The notes beneath the pieces are model-generated. The model had not been told where the DNA came from. It saw only the letters and a list, made by a program, of their open reading frames with translations, and did not search any database. From positions 1 through 29,581 of IMG/VR virus record IMGVR_UViG_3300005613_000309: a DNA stretch of 29,581 bases. One strand, given 5' to 3'. Positions within the stretch are counted from its first letter, which is position 1; each line of letters opens with the position of its first letter. Shown one piece after another: positions 7,184 to 17,312 of this stretch. The position numbers were made by a program, and so were the translations under genes. This DNA comes from a virus.

Positions 7184-8698
7184 ATGGCAGCAACAGTATC
7201 AATAGTAATAGAACCAGATGAGTGGGCACCAGTAAATAAAGAATTATGGTATAAGTTGGATAGTGGTTCTTCATCAGTATCTGATTTTAAGTATTTATTT
7301 AGAATACAGAAAAAAAATGAGCCATTCGCAACGACAAATTATTCTGTTCTTTCTACATATAAAGTTCCGCCATCACCAAATGGATATGCGCTTTTTTCAC
7401 CTCATCAATTACTTAAATCTTTTTTTGATTATAATATAAATCCATTTCAATCTGGATGGATAAGTAATTTTGTAGGAGGTGCTGCTTCTGGAATTCCTGA
7501 AGGTTTAGTTCAATATACAATTAATTATGGATATGAGTATAATCCAAGTCAAGATTATTATGATGTTTTTTATGTAAGTCCAACAAATGTAGGTTTAACA
7601 TTTTCAACACCACACGGATTAACAGCTGGTGATATAATTACAATTAATAAAGCAAATAAGCAAGTCAATACGGTTTATGATGGAACAGCATCAGTTGTAT
7701 CGGTAACTGATGCTACTTTTGTAGTTATAGATAAAGAGTGGTCTGGTATAAACACACCAAATGGAACTGATGGTGGAATTATTACAAATATATTTAGATT
7801 GAATGCTACGGCTTCAACAAGATGGGCGTTTAACGGAACAAGACAATATAGAGAAAGAACTAAAAACTTTAACGAATATATTTTAGGTCTAACGAACAAT
7901 AATAAGTTTTTGAGGAATTACCCTTCGGAATATAAACCGATTAACTACGGACCAATTAATGAGACACACGAGTATGAAACGGTGTCTTTAATTATAGCAA
8001 CACCATCTGGATTTACATCATCAGTCCAATTCGCAATGTATAATTCAGCTGGAGTTCAACAAGTAACATATTCATATAACTTACCATCAAACAATTTATA
8101 TAAAAGATTAGATATTGGCGTTGGAACACAGAATTTATCAAATTCATTTGGTATAAACTGGGCTTCATCAAATTATTCATATTACACAATGACTTATTTA
8201 CAAAATGGAGTTACAGCATCAGAGACATTAAAATGGAAATTAATAAATGAGTGTTCGCCTTACTCGGCAAATGAGTGGGTTAGAGTTTTATGGTTAAATA
8301 GACAAGGTGGTTGGGATTACTTTACATTTACTAGAGATGTTAAAAAATCATTATCAATAACAAGAAGTGAATATAATAGAATACTTGACTGGGATTATGA
8401 AGTAGGAGATAGAGGAAAAACAATATTCGCAACAAAGGCGGAGGAGCAATTTACTATTCAATCAAATTGGATTACAGAAATTCAATCAAAATGGTTAGAA
8501 GAATTAATGACATCACCAGAAGTTTATATTATTGGAAATGATAATACGACACTTTATTCAGCATCAGCGTCAGCATATAAACTACCGATTATAGTTACAC
8601 AGAATAATTATGAGGTTAAAACTACTATGAGGGATAAGATGTTTAATTTTGTTCTTTCATATAAAATGGCTTACAATATAAATTTACAGAACGATTAA
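7184..8698 (+). CDS. Tail/baseplate structural protein
   Basis: A 504-residue protein rich in Tyr, Asn, Ser and Thr with alternating beta-type sequence and no membrane segment. The start (VSIVIEPDEWAPVNKELWYKL) and the C-terminal part (EYNRILDWDYEVGDRGKTIFATKAEEQFTIQSN, with TSPEVYII shortly after) follow a pattern I recall for large structural proteins upstream of the baseplate hub in Bacteroidota siphophages. A distal-tail or baseplate role is inferred from size, composition and position between the gp10-like gene and the large hub-like gene. Confidence 0.55.
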   Translation: MAATVSIVIEPDEWAPVNKELWYKLDSGSSSVSDFKYLFRIQKKNEPFATTNYSVLSTYKVPPSPNGYALFSPHQLLKSFFDYNINPFQSGWISNFVGGAASGIPEGLVQYTINYGYEYNPSQDYYDVFYVSPTNVGLTFSTPHGLTAGDIITINKANKQVNTVYDGTASVVSVTDATFVVIDKEWSGINTPNGTDGGIITNIFRLNATASTRWAFNGTRQYRERTKNFNEYILGLTNNNKFLRNYPSEYKPINYGPINETHEYETVSLIIATPSGFTSSVQFAMYNSAGVQQVTYSYNLPSNNLYKRLDIGVGTQNLSNSFGINWASSNYSYYTMTYLQNGVTASETLKWKLINECSPYSANEWVRVLWLNRQGGWDYFTFTRDVKKSLSITRSEYNRILDWDYEVGDRGKTIFATKAEEQFTIQSNWITEIQSKWLEELMTSPEVYIIGNDNTTLYSASASAYKLPIIVTQNNYEVKTTMRDKMFNFVLSYKMAYNINLQND

Positions 8699-8736
8699 AA
8701 CATGAAACATCATGATATAAATAACAATAATATAAT

Positions 8737-11700
8737 ATGAGTAGATTTGAACTTTTAGTAGAACTTAATGGAGTAAGAAGATGGTTAGATACTTATGAAA
8801 GTGAGCCAATTAGTTTAACCTACAATGTAGCAGATATTATTAATATAGATAAGATTAATTCTTCTTATTCAAAAACAATTAAATTACCTGAAACAAAAAA
8901 TAATAGAGAAATATTTGGTGATATATCTGATTTAGGTGTTTTATCAACATTCAATCCGAATAAAAAAACGAGAGCATGGATATTAGTTGATACAACAATG
9001 GTTTTTGAAGGTCATTTACAATTAAGAAAGGTTATTTTAGATGCAGATGTAGATAAAAGAGAGTATGAAATAGTAATATATGCTGATAATGATAATTTTT
9101 TCAAGCAAATTGGTGAAAATTTCCTCACAGATTTAGATTTTAGTGAATTAAACCACGACTGGACAGCAAATAACATAAGACAATCTTGGACAGCATCTTG
9201 GGAAACTGGATATTTTTATCCACTTATAGATTATGGGTATAATTGGAATTTAGGTTCAATAAATGGATGGACAACGGCATATAATACTGAAGTTAAAACA
9301 ACACAAATGTATCCATCAACTAATGTTAAATATATATGGGATAAAATATTTAATATCGCTGGTTATTCATATCAGTCAAATTTTATAAATAGTGAAGTTT
9401 TTGAAAGTTTATATATTCCTTTTAACAAAAAAGAAATATTAAGAGTTGTAAATTCAATTTCAAATAAATTTACGATTGGAATGCTTAATCCAAGCACATT
9501 TTCAACTACAGCAACATATAGCATACCTCAAGATTATATAAGTGTTTCTGGTGGTAGTAATGTTGCTAATAACATACCAATAAACTTTGGTAAATTTAAG
9601 CTACCATTTAATAATGAGAATGCGCCGAATGGAGACCCTGATGGATTATACAATACAACAACATATGAATATACAGCACCATCAAACTTTGTTTCAGGAA
9701 GATTTGTATGTGATTTTGATATAACATGGGCCTTTACTAGTAATTTAAATACAAATATTCCTGGCTCAATAAATCCATTAACTTCAATTTGTTTTAGAAG
9801 AAGTAAAAATCCAGCAACTGGTTTAGATGTAGTAGGTGGAGTTGTAATTCCTGTTAATGGAGCAACAATTCCTTTAAGATTTACACAATCACAAATACCT
9901 GGATTACAATATGATTTAATACAACCACTAGTTCCTGGAACATCACCAGCACCTTCACTTAATTCTGTGATTATATTTCCTGGACCAAGAAGAGTATATG
10001 GTCAAATATCAACAGATATATTGGATGATAGCACACCATCAAGAAAGAAATTATATCCAGGAGAAAAAGTATGGGTTGAATTAAACTATGGTGCGATGAA
10101 CTCACAAATTAGAAAACAATTTGGAAACGCAAACTTACTACCACCAACAGCAACATATGGTTCAACCGTATATAATACAAGCCTTCCAGCTGGAACTCAA
10201 CTAGGAACATTTAGTGCGGCAAATAAGTTTTTTAATATACTTACGACTAATGTATTAGTTAATGAACCAATTGATTATAATGCTGTAATTCCAGAAAACT
10301 TTAAACAAAAAGATTTTATAACATCAATTATAAAAATGTTTAACTTAATAGTTGAGCCATCAAAGGTAAATCAAAATACATTAATAATTGAACCAAGAGA
10401 TGATTATTACGCATCTGGACGAATTAAAGATTGGACAAGAAAACTGAATATAAATGAGCCTATTGAAGAGCAGATACTCGCAGAAACTCAAAATAGACAG
10501 ACAAACTTTAAATATAAAGATGATAAAGACATTTACAATGAAGATTACAAAAACAACAGAGGAGGCCTTGCGTATGGTGAGTATCAATATTTTATTAATA
10601 ATGATTTTATTACAGGAGAGAAAAAAGTAGAGATACAATTTTCACCAACACCATTAATTCCTCTTGAAAGTTCAGTTCAACTAGTTATTCCAGTTATAGC
10701 TAAGGTTAATAATAATATTTTAAGTAAGACAGAGCATAATCCAAGAATTTTAACAAGGTTTAACTCATCAACAAAATCAACATGGGTTTATTCTGATTAT
10801 CAATTTCATAGTGGTGGGGTATATAACTCATATACTAAATTAACAACAGATGGATTTACAAATTTAATACACCCAAACTACCAAGTTGGTGATTGGATTT
10901 CAATTAATCAATCAGATGGTGGATTATTAAAACCATCACTTGAAGGTCAATTTAAAATATTAGAAATTGTAGATACAAAAACAATTGTTATTAATATACC
11001 ATTTTCATCAGTAGGTTCAGGGACACCAATTTCAGGAACAATTACGCCATTAAATGGTTTATTACCAACAGCATCAGATAATGATACATGGCAATTTGAA
11101 GGTGTTAGATATAAAGCATATCCATATTTAGGACATTTTGATAATCCACAACAACCTTCATATGACTTAAACTGGGGTCAAACAACGGGATTATATTATC
11201 CAGAAGATACGGTTACAAATAATAATTTATTTACTTCATATTGGGAAAATACAATAAATGAAATTACTGATAGAGATAGTAGAATTATAACAGCCAGTTT
11301 TTATTTAAATCCATTTGATATATCAGATTTTAGATTTAATGATAATATATTTATTAATAATCAATATTATAAAGTAAATAAAATAATTAATTATGACCCG
11401 ACTAAAGAAGCACTAGTTAAAGTAGAATTAATTAAGTCAATTTATATTACAATACCTAGACCATTTGTAAGAACAACTATACAAAGACCAGAAAATAGTA
11501 TTGCTGTATTATCAACAGGAACAGGGAAACCATTTACAACAACTGGTGTTATATCAGCGGGAAAAGATATAGTACTCGGAAGGCCATTAGGAAAACCAGG
11601 TAATTTATCAGGTGCTTTAAAAACAAACACAACGAATTTAACCACAACTTCAGATATAGTAATATCAGGTAGAGATAATCAGATATATGGTAATAATGTT

Positions 11701-12012
11701 ATTATTTCTGGTAATTCAAATATAGTTTCATCGGACAAAAACTTTATTCAAGGTGATAATAATATAATAGAAGGGGGAGTTGAAGGAGCATTTGTAATAG
11801 CTTCAAATTTAAAAATAACAAATAGTGGTTTTTATATTGAGGGACCAGTTATATCAGTAGCGAATGCGGTTAGGGCTGGAAGAAATGAAGTGCTTGGTGC
11901 ATTTTCATTTATATCAACAAATTATATTTCAGCCTCAAGAAATGTTGTTAGAAATTTAGGTTCATCGGTGCCGATATTTTTATTATCAGGAGGTAGATAT
12001 AATATTTCATAG
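8737..12012 (+). CDS. Large tail-tip/baseplate hub-like protein with a C-terminal left-handed beta-roll
   Basis: At 1,091 residues this is the largest gene. The N-terminal ~230 residues (SRFELLVELNGVRRWLDTYE, NIDKINSSYSKTIKLPET, VKYIWDKIFNIAGYSYQSNF) follow the pattern of Bacteroidota phage tail-tip proteins. The middle is beta-rich. Near residues 970-1070 there are short repeats (ISGRDNQIYG, NNVIISGNSNIV, NFIQGDNNIIEGG), the YadA-head-like left-handed beta-roll that forms trimeric fibre heads. I infer a hub or central-fibre protein contacting the host. A class I promoter starts 4 nt after the stop, dividing the tail region into two transcription units. Confidence 0.6.
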   Translation: MSRFELLVELNGVRRWLDTYESEPISLTYNVADIINIDKINSSYSKTIKLPETKNNREIFGDISDLGVLSTFNPNKKTRAWILVDTTMVFEGHLQLRKVILDADVDKREYEIVIYADNDNFFKQIGENFLTDLDFSELNHDWTANNIRQSWTASWETGYFYPLIDYGYNWNLGSINGWTTAYNTEVKTTQMYPSTNVKYIWDKIFNIAGYSYQSNFINSEVFESLYIPFNKKEILRVVNSISNKFTIGMLNPSTFSTTATYSIPQDYISVSGGSNVANNIPINFGKFKLPFNNENAPNGDPDGLYNTTTYEYTAPSNFVSGRFVCDFDITWAFTSNLNTNIPGSINPLTSICFRRSKNPATGLDVVGGVVIPVNGATIPLRFTQSQIPGLQYDLIQPLVPGTSPAPSLNSVIIFPGPRRVYGQISTDILDDSTPSRKKLYPGEKVWVELNYGAMNSQIRKQFGNANLLPPTATYGSTVYNTSLPAGTQLGTFSAANKFFNILTTNVLVNEPIDYNAVIPENFKQKDFITSIIKMFNLIVEPSKVNQNTLIIEPRDDYYASGRIKDWTRKLNINEPIEEQILAETQNRQTNFKYKDDKDIYNEDYKNNRGGLAYGEYQYFINNDFITGEKKVEIQFSPTPLIPLESSVQLVIPVIAKVNNNILSKTEHNPRILTRFNSSTKSTWVYSDYQFHSGGVYNSYTKLTTDGFTNLIHPNYQVGDWISINQSDGGLLKPSLEGQFKILEIVDTKTIVINIPFSSVGSGTPISGTITPLNGLLPTASDNDTWQFEGVRYKAYPYLGHFDNPQQPSYDLNWGQTTGLYYPEDTVTNNNLFTSYWENTINEITDRDSRIITASFYLNPFDISDFRFNDNIFINNQYYKVNKIINYDPTKEALVKVELIKSIYITIPRPFVRTTIQRPENSIAVLSTGTGKPFTTTGVISAGKDIVLGRPLGKPGNLSGALKTNTTNLTTTSDIVISGRDNQIYGNNVIISGNSNIVSSDKNFIQGDNNIIEGGVEGAFVIASNLKITNSGFYIEGPVISVANAVRAGRNEVLGAFSFISTNYISASRNVVRNLGSSVPIFLLSGGRYNIS

Positions 12013-12015
12013 CAG

Positions 12016-12046
12016 TTAGAAAAAATAATAGTTTATCTATTATATA
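12016..12046 (+). promoter_or_regulatory. Phage promoter-like motif (class I) before fibre and tape measure
   Basis: TTAGAAAA with TCTATTATATA beginning exactly 20 nt after it, 17 nt upstream of ATG 12063. The sequence is nearly identical to 2395-2425, including the flanking AGTTTA and trailing AAAAAA. Confidence 0.7.
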
Positions 12047-12062
12047 AAAAAATAGAATTTAA

Positions 12063-13196
12063 ATGCCGTTAATTACACAAGAAAGTAGAATATCACATCA
12101 CACATTATATGGTTCAGCATCAGCAACTTTTTCAATACCACCATCAGAAGATTTCACAGATGGTTCATGGAATATAAACGGAACAGAACTTGCTTTAAGT
12201 GAGATTGGTGTTAATGAGGATGCTGGACTAGCTTATATTAGAATAGGTAGTGATATAAAACAATTTCAATTATACGGTTCCACATCATCAGCAAATACGC
12301 TATTTGATACTTTAGTTGCTGGTAATACAACAGGACCTAATTTTATTGATGTAGATAGTGGATATGGATTACAAGCAATAGATACTATTAATAATATAAC
12401 AGATACTATAATACTTGACCCAGAAGTATTATCAAATGGAACAGGTATATTTTCAACTGATGGAACTGATATTGGACAAGTAATAGTAAATAAAACATCA
12501 GTAGGTCTTGAAGCAAATGATGGAAGTGGTTATGCCGCTGCTAGTTTAAAAACAAGTCCATCATACCAATTCGCTGTTGAAGTAACAGATGGAACTGATA
12601 TAACAACTGAAACAATAACTACAACACAATGGAATGCACAGGCATTTGATGGTATAAGTAACGCATCAAACATTTTTATACAACCTACACAAATTAACCT
12701 ACAAACAACTGATACAATTGAAAATGCAAATGTTGTTATTAATTCAAATCAGTTGTATTTAGAGGCGACTGATGGAACAGACCAGGGTTTAATACAGATA
12801 TCAAAAAACAGTGTATTGATACAAACAATTAATGATAATCCAGTAACAATTCAAGAGTTACAAATTTACACAACAAATATTACAACAACAAACAATACGG
12901 TAACAACAGTATTTACTTATCCAGTAGGAGGAACAAATGGAGGAATAAATGTTAATTGTAGAATTCAATGTTCAAATTCTACATTCACACAGGCGTATAT
13001 TGCTAACTTATTCGCTGGATTTTTATATGACGGAACATCAATAACTCAAATATCAACGACCGATAAGGTAGAAAAGACAACATTAGTAGGGGCTACTTCG
13101 GATATAACATTTACAGGAACGGACTTAATTGTAACCGTAACAGGTTTAGTAGCAACTACAATTAAGTGGAAAATAAATATAGAAATATTATCATAA
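12063..13196 (+). CDS. Tail fibre-like structural protein with beta repeats
   Basis: A 377-residue protein made of short beta-type units rich in Thr, Asn, Ile and Gly, for example VDSGYGLQAIDT, NGTGIFSTDGTDIGQ, ATDGTDQGLIQISKNSV. DGTD recurs at least four times. A C-terminal segment (NCRIQCSNSTFTQAYIANLFAGFLYDG) looks like a globular tip. Phage fibres have this composition. It comes directly after a promoter and one base before the tape measure start, so it is probably expressed with it. The fibre call rests on composition and position. Confidence 0.55.
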   Translation: MPLITQESRISHHTLYGSASATFSIPPSEDFTDGSWNINGTELALSEIGVNEDAGLAYIRIGSDIKQFQLYGSTSSANTLFDTLVAGNTTGPNFIDVDSGYGLQAIDTINNITDTIILDPEVLSNGTGIFSTDGTDIGQVIVNKTSVGLEANDGSGYAAASLKTSPSYQFAVEVTDGTDITTETITTTQWNAQAFDGISNASNIFIQPTQINLQTTDTIENANVVINSNQLYLEATDGTDQGLIQISKNSVLIQTINDNPVTIQELQIYTTNITTTNNTVTTVFTYPVGGTNGGINVNCRIQCSNSTFTQAYIANLFAGFLYDGTSITQISTTDKVEKTTLVGATSDITFTGTDLIVTVTGLVATTIKWKINIEILS

Positions 13197-13197
13197 G

Positions 13198-15831
13198 ATG
13201 GCTGAAAAAGATATAAAACTTAAAATAGATGCGGCTGTAGATAGTGCTGACGCGGCAAAATCGTTAGGGCAATTAAAAAGAGCTTTACTTGAAATACAGG
13301 AATTACAAGCGCAACTTGGTGATACATCTGGTGAAAACTTTGATAAATTATCACAAGCATCAACAAATGCATCAAGAAGGTTAGCTGAAACAAGAGATGC
13401 TATTGGTGATATTCAGGATAAAACAAAAACATTAGAAGGAACACCAGTAGAAAGATTAACAGGTTCATTTGGTTTATTAAAAGAAAGTATATTTAATTTA
13501 GATTTTGATAAGGCAAAAATTGGTGCTGAAGGTTTATTGAATACATTTACACCTGTAGTTGATGGTAAATTAGTAACTGGATTTAGTGGAATAGGAGGAG
13601 CGGTTGGAAATATCAGTGGAGCCGTTAAGAATTTAGGTTCAACATTTTTATCTTTAGGAAAAGCATTACTTACAAATCCAATATTTTTATTAGCAACCGT
13701 AATTACTTTAATTGTAGTAGCGGTTGTTAAGTTATTAGATAGTTTAGGTCTTCTTAAACCAGTTTTAGATGCTATTAAAGCAGCAATTGGATTTGTAGTA
13801 GATGCTTTCAAAGCACTGACCGATTGGTTGGGTTTAACAACAAACGCACAAAATGATTATGCTGAACAAACGCTTAAAAATGGTGATGATATTAAAAAAG
13901 CAATACAAGATGAAGGTGCTGAGAGAGAAAAGTTATTAGGTTTAGTAGAAGGTTTAACAGATAAGGAAATAAGAGCAATTGAAAAAAAGACGGGCGTTCA
14001 AATAGCAAACGAGAAAAGTGTTTTTGATGTTAAACAAGATACATTAATGGCTACACAGGAACAACTTAATACTGAAATTGATGCATTAAGAGCAATTGAA
14101 GAAGCAGGTGGTGAATTAACAGAAGAACAACAGAAAGAACTTGATAAAAGATTAGATGATTATAAGAAGAACAATGCCGCAATTAGAGAAAATGAAATTG
14201 CTAAAAATGCGGCAATAGTTCAAATGAATAAGACATCAGCAAAAACATTAAGAGATTTACAATTAAGAAATGTAACAGATGAAATTGAAAAGAATAATAA
14301 ACTTATTGAAATTAATAAAAATAAAGAGATTGCTGATATAGAGGCACAAATAGTTAAGGCTAAAAAATTAGGAGCATCAACAAAAGACCTTGAGGCGGCA
14401 AAAGCTGAGATTGAAAAGTTCTATAATAATGAGGCTAAAAAGGTTCAAGCGGCAAAGGCTAAGGAAGATGCTGATAGAGCAAAAGAAAACTATGATAATT
14501 ATAAATCAGGCAAAGGTAAGGAATTAAAAGCTTTAATTGATAGTGAAAAAGCAAAAGTTGTTTCAACAGAAGAAGGCTCAAAAGCAAGATTAGATGCTGA
14601 GATAGCTGCTATTAATAAAGTTGAAGACTTCCAAAAGAAAAATAGAAAGGCATTAGAATTATCAGAAGCACAATTAACTATTATTATACAAGAGAATATA
14701 GATAAGAGAGAAAAATTAAATGAAACATATAATAAAAATGTATTAGATGCTGCTAATAAAGTTAAATTAACAGAGGCTGAAATTGAAGTATTAAGAGCTA
14801 CAACAGAAGAACAAAGATTAAATGCTACACTTAAACAAGTTGAAGCTGAAAGAGATATAAAATTATCAAATACTGAATTAACAGCAGATGAAAGAACTAA
14901 AATTGAATTAGAAGCATCAAATCAAATAAAAGAAATTAACACACAATTAACTGATTTAGAAGTTGCTAATAATCAAAAGAGATTAGATAGTGCAACTACG
15001 GTAGCAAATACAAAACTTTCACAAGCTGAATTTGATGCGGCAAGAACAGAAGGAACATTTGAGGCAGAAGCAGCAGAGATTGAAAATATAAAGAATTTAC
15101 AATTAGAAGCTTTAGAAGCTGAGAGACTTGCTAAAATAAATAACACAGAACTTACAGAAGCTGAAATAGCAGCAATTGAAGAAGAGTATAGACAGAAGAA
15201 GAAAGAGGCTGACGATACAGCTTTTGAGGCAACAAAAGAACTTACAGAGAAGACAAGACTACTTAAGATAAAAGAATTTCAAGACGCACTTGAATGGGCC
15301 GAAAAAGGACTAAATGCCGTTCAACAAATAACAGATGTTCTATTTTTATTTAAAAAAAATAAAGCTGAAAAGGGTTCGCAAGAGGAAGAGCAAATAGCAA
15401 GAAAACAATTTAAAGTTAATAAAGCATTACAATTAGGATTGGCGACTATTGATGCGTTTAAAGCAATTACTTCATCATTATCACAATCACCAGTAGCAAT
15501 AGGTCCAATTCCAAATCCAGCGGGTATTGCTTCATTAGCATTCGCTGCTATAACATCAGCAACAAACATAGCAAAAATCGCAGCATCTAAATTTGAGAGT
15601 AGTTCAACACCACCAACACCACCAGGAACACCAGATGTAGCAGGTGGTGGTGGAGAAGGTGGAACTGCAGCATCATCATTTTCACCAACACAATTCTTTG
15701 GTTTAGGTCAAGGTTCTGGACAATTTGGTGGTGGTGGTAATGGGGCTACAAAAGTATATGTAACTGAAGGAGATATAACATCAAGTCAAAATAGAGTTAG
15801 AGTTATTGAAGATAGAGCCGTGATTGGTTAA
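13198..15831 (+). CDS. Tail tape measure protein
   Basis: This 877-residue protein sets tail length by running through the tail tube during assembly. Residues 1-80 are charged helix, 125-150 a Gly-rich linker, and ~161-180 a hydrophobic segment (PIFLLATVITLIVVAVV). About 235-730 is a long Ala/Lys/Glu coiled coil with repeated phrases such as ELTEAEIAAIEEEYRQK. Residues ~765-798 are a second hydrophobic stretch (GIASLAFAAITSATNIAKIAA), before a Gly/Ser/Pro tail. This is the classic layout of a siphophage tape measure. At about 1.5 angstrom per residue it predicts a tail near 130 nm. Unusually, it lies after the fibre genes and far from the chaperone that should bind it. Confidence 0.9.
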   Translation: MAEKDIKLKIDAAVDSADAAKSLGQLKRALLEIQELQAQLGDTSGENFDKLSQASTNASRRLAETRDAIGDIQDKTKTLEGTPVERLTGSFGLLKESIFNLDFDKAKIGAEGLLNTFTPVVDGKLVTGFSGIGGAVGNISGAVKNLGSTFLSLGKALLTNPIFLLATVITLIVVAVVKLLDSLGLLKPVLDAIKAAIGFVVDAFKALTDWLGLTTNAQNDYAEQTLKNGDDIKKAIQDEGAEREKLLGLVEGLTDKEIRAIEKKTGVQIANEKSVFDVKQDTLMATQEQLNTEIDALRAIEEAGGELTEEQQKELDKRLDDYKKNNAAIRENEIAKNAAIVQMNKTSAKTLRDLQLRNVTDEIEKNNKLIEINKNKEIADIEAQIVKAKKLGASTKDLEAAKAEIEKFYNNEAKKVQAAKAKEDADRAKENYDNYKSGKGKELKALIDSEKAKVVSTEEGSKARLDAEIAAINKVEDFQKKNRKALELSEAQLTIIIQENIDKREKLNETYNKNVLDAANKVKLTEAEIEVLRATTEEQRLNATLKQVEAERDIKLSNTELTADERTKIELEASNQIKEINTQLTDLEVANNQKRLDSATTVANTKLSQAEFDAARTEGTFEAEAAEIENIKNLQLEALEAERLAKINNTELTEAEIAAIEEEYRQKKKEADDTAFEATKELTEKTRLLKIKEFQDALEWAEKGLNAVQQITDVLFLFKKNKAEKGSQEEEQIARKQFKVNKALQLGLATIDAFKAITSSLSQSPVAIGPIPNPAGIASLAFAAITSATNIAKIAASKFESSSTPPTPPGTPDVAGGGGEGGTAASSFSPTQFFGLGQGSGQFGGGGNGATKVYVTEGDITSSQNRVRVIEDRAVIG

Positions 15832-15847
15832 AAAATATAAATAAATT

Positions 15848-16636
15848 ATGAAAGGAAAATTAAAAAAAATTGATGAAGATAAACTACCATTATATGAAAT
15901 AATAATTGATGATAGTGATGAAAATGGTATATCACTTATATCATTAGTAGATGAACCAGCAATTATAATGAAGGGTATGACTTTTAATGAAAATACAATA
16001 ATGAGCTTTAAAGAAGTTGATGATAAACAAATAATAATCGGACCAGCTTTAATTCCAAATATGAGAATTTATAGAGAAGATGAAAAGTATGGTAGATATT
16101 TTGTTAAATTTACAGCAGAAACTATTGAAAAGATGGTTGAAAAGTTCAACCAATGGGGTTCTAATAGAAAGATTAATATAGACCATTCTAATCAAATGGT
16201 AGATGCTTTTATTATGGAAGATTGGATTGTAGAAGATGAAGTTTATGATAAGAGTAGAAAATATGGATTTGAGGTTCCAAAAGGAACTTATATGATTAAA
16301 GTTAAAATAGAGAATAAAGATTTCTGGGAAACGGAAGTAAAAGGTAATGGTAAATTTGGATTTTCTATTGAGGGTATGTTAGGGCAGCGACTTATATCAC
16401 TTTCTAAAGAAGAATTAACTATTGATGATTTAGATTTAGAGGATTTATTACAAATATTTAATGAATTAGAAGAATATGAAAAAGGGGTGCCTCATTATAC
16501 AGCTGATGGTAAATTATACACAGGACCGACACATAAAGATGCATCAGGTAGATTAATGACTGGTGATACACATACAGAAGATAGTGAATATTTATATCAC
16601 AAAGATGAATTATTAAATTTAATTAAAAAAAATTGA
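15848..16636 (+). CDS. Prohead protease, XkdF-like (serine)
   Basis: The 262-residue protein matches the XkdF-like phage serine protease pattern: GISLISLVDEPAI (~27-39), IIIGPALIPNMRIYR (~62-76), KINIDHSN with candidate catalytic H113, DWIVEDEVYDKSRKYGF, and GKFGFSIEGM with candidate catalytic S173. Such enzymes trim scaffold and capsid proteins during head maturation. After residue ~215 there is a separate tail (GVPHYTADGKLYTGPTHKD, GRLMTGDTHTEDSEYLYHKDEL) with regular His and Gly that occurs in other phage head proteins; its role is unknown to me. The scaffold-like and capsid genes follow, as expected. The stop is 9 nt before a class I promoter. Confidence 0.85.
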   Translation: MKGKLKKIDEDKLPLYEIIIDDSDENGISLISLVDEPAIIMKGMTFNENTIMSFKEVDDKQIIIGPALIPNMRIYREDEKYGRYFVKFTAETIEKMVEKFNQWGSNRKINIDHSNQMVDAFIMEDWIVEDEVYDKSRKYGFEVPKGTYMIKVKIENKDFWETEVKGNGKFGFSIEGMLGQRLISLSKEELTIDDLDLEDLLQIFNELEEYEKGVPHYTADGKLYTGPTHKDASGRLMTGDTHTEDSEYLYHKDELLNLIKKN

Positions 16637-16644
16637 ATTTAATT

Positions 16645-16675
16645 TTAGAAAAGTTAATACTATATCTATTATAGT
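16645..16675 (+). promoter_or_regulatory. Phage promoter-like motif (class I) before scaffold and capsid
   Basis: TTAGAAAA with TCTATTATAGT starting exactly 20 nt after it, 23 nt upstream of ATG 16698. It would give the scaffold, capsid and tail-tube genes their own strong start, ending at the terminator at 18933. Confidence 0.65.
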
Positions 16676-16697
16676 ATAGAAAAAAATAAATAATACA

Positions 16698-17285
16698 ATG
16701 AATAAAAAAGAGTTAATTGATAAAATCAAGACACAATTAAAATCATTAGTAACATCGGAGTTTAAATTCGCTGAAAAAAAATCTGGTGATAAATTAATAA
16801 TCACACCAGATGAAGAATTTGTAATCAATTCTGAAGTATTCTACAGAGATGAAGAAGGAAATAATATTCCACTTTTAGATGGAGATTATACATTTGATGA
16901 TGGTGTTAAGATAGTTGTAGTAGCTGGTAAAATTAAAGAAATGGTTGAACCAAGTGCTGAATTAGAAGAAGAGGAAAAAATTGATGATGTTGAAGTAGAA
17001 GCGGCTGAGGAAGAAGTAGAGGATGAAAAAGATGAAATGAAAAAAGTAATGGAACGATTAGTTAAATGTGAAGAGATGATTTCTAAAATGGAAAAAAGAT
17101 TTGGTGAAGTTATGGAAGAAAATCAGAAAATGAAGCAAGAATTTTCTAAAATATCTGAACAACCATCAACAACAAAAATTGAAGCATCAGTTACAGAGTT
17201 CAAATCATTAGAAGATAAAACAAGTTCAATTAATAGTGTAGATATTATAGCTATTAGAGAAAAGGCAAGAAAAAACAATAGGTAA
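16698..17285 (+). CDS. Capsid scaffold-like protein
   Basis: The 195-residue protein has a small N-terminal beta domain (about 20-75, KLIITPDEEFVINSEVFYRDE), a very acidic stretch (~85-115, rich in Glu), then a coiled coil (~112-150, MKKVMERLVKCEEMISKMEKRF). Such acidic, helical proteins between a protease and the major capsid gene are usually scaffolds, removed by the protease during maturation. No catalytic motif is visible. The assignment rests on composition and gene order. Confidence 0.65.
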   Translation: MNKKELIDKIKTQLKSLVTSEFKFAEKKSGDKLIITPDEEFVINSEVFYRDEEGNNIPLLDGDYTFDDGVKIVVVAGKIKEMVEPSAELEEEEKIDDVEVEAAEEEVEDEKDEMKKVMERLVKCEEMISKMEKRFGEVMEENQKMKQEFSKISEQPSTTKIEASVTEFKSLEDKTSSINSVDIIAIREKARKNNR

Positions 17286-17312
17286 TAAACCACAAAAAAT
17301 AAAATAACAAAA

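Noticed and set aside
13413-13811. Minus-strand frame opposite the tape measure
   Set aside because: Composition is that of antisense shadow sequence with no leader; the plus strand has a clear tape measure.
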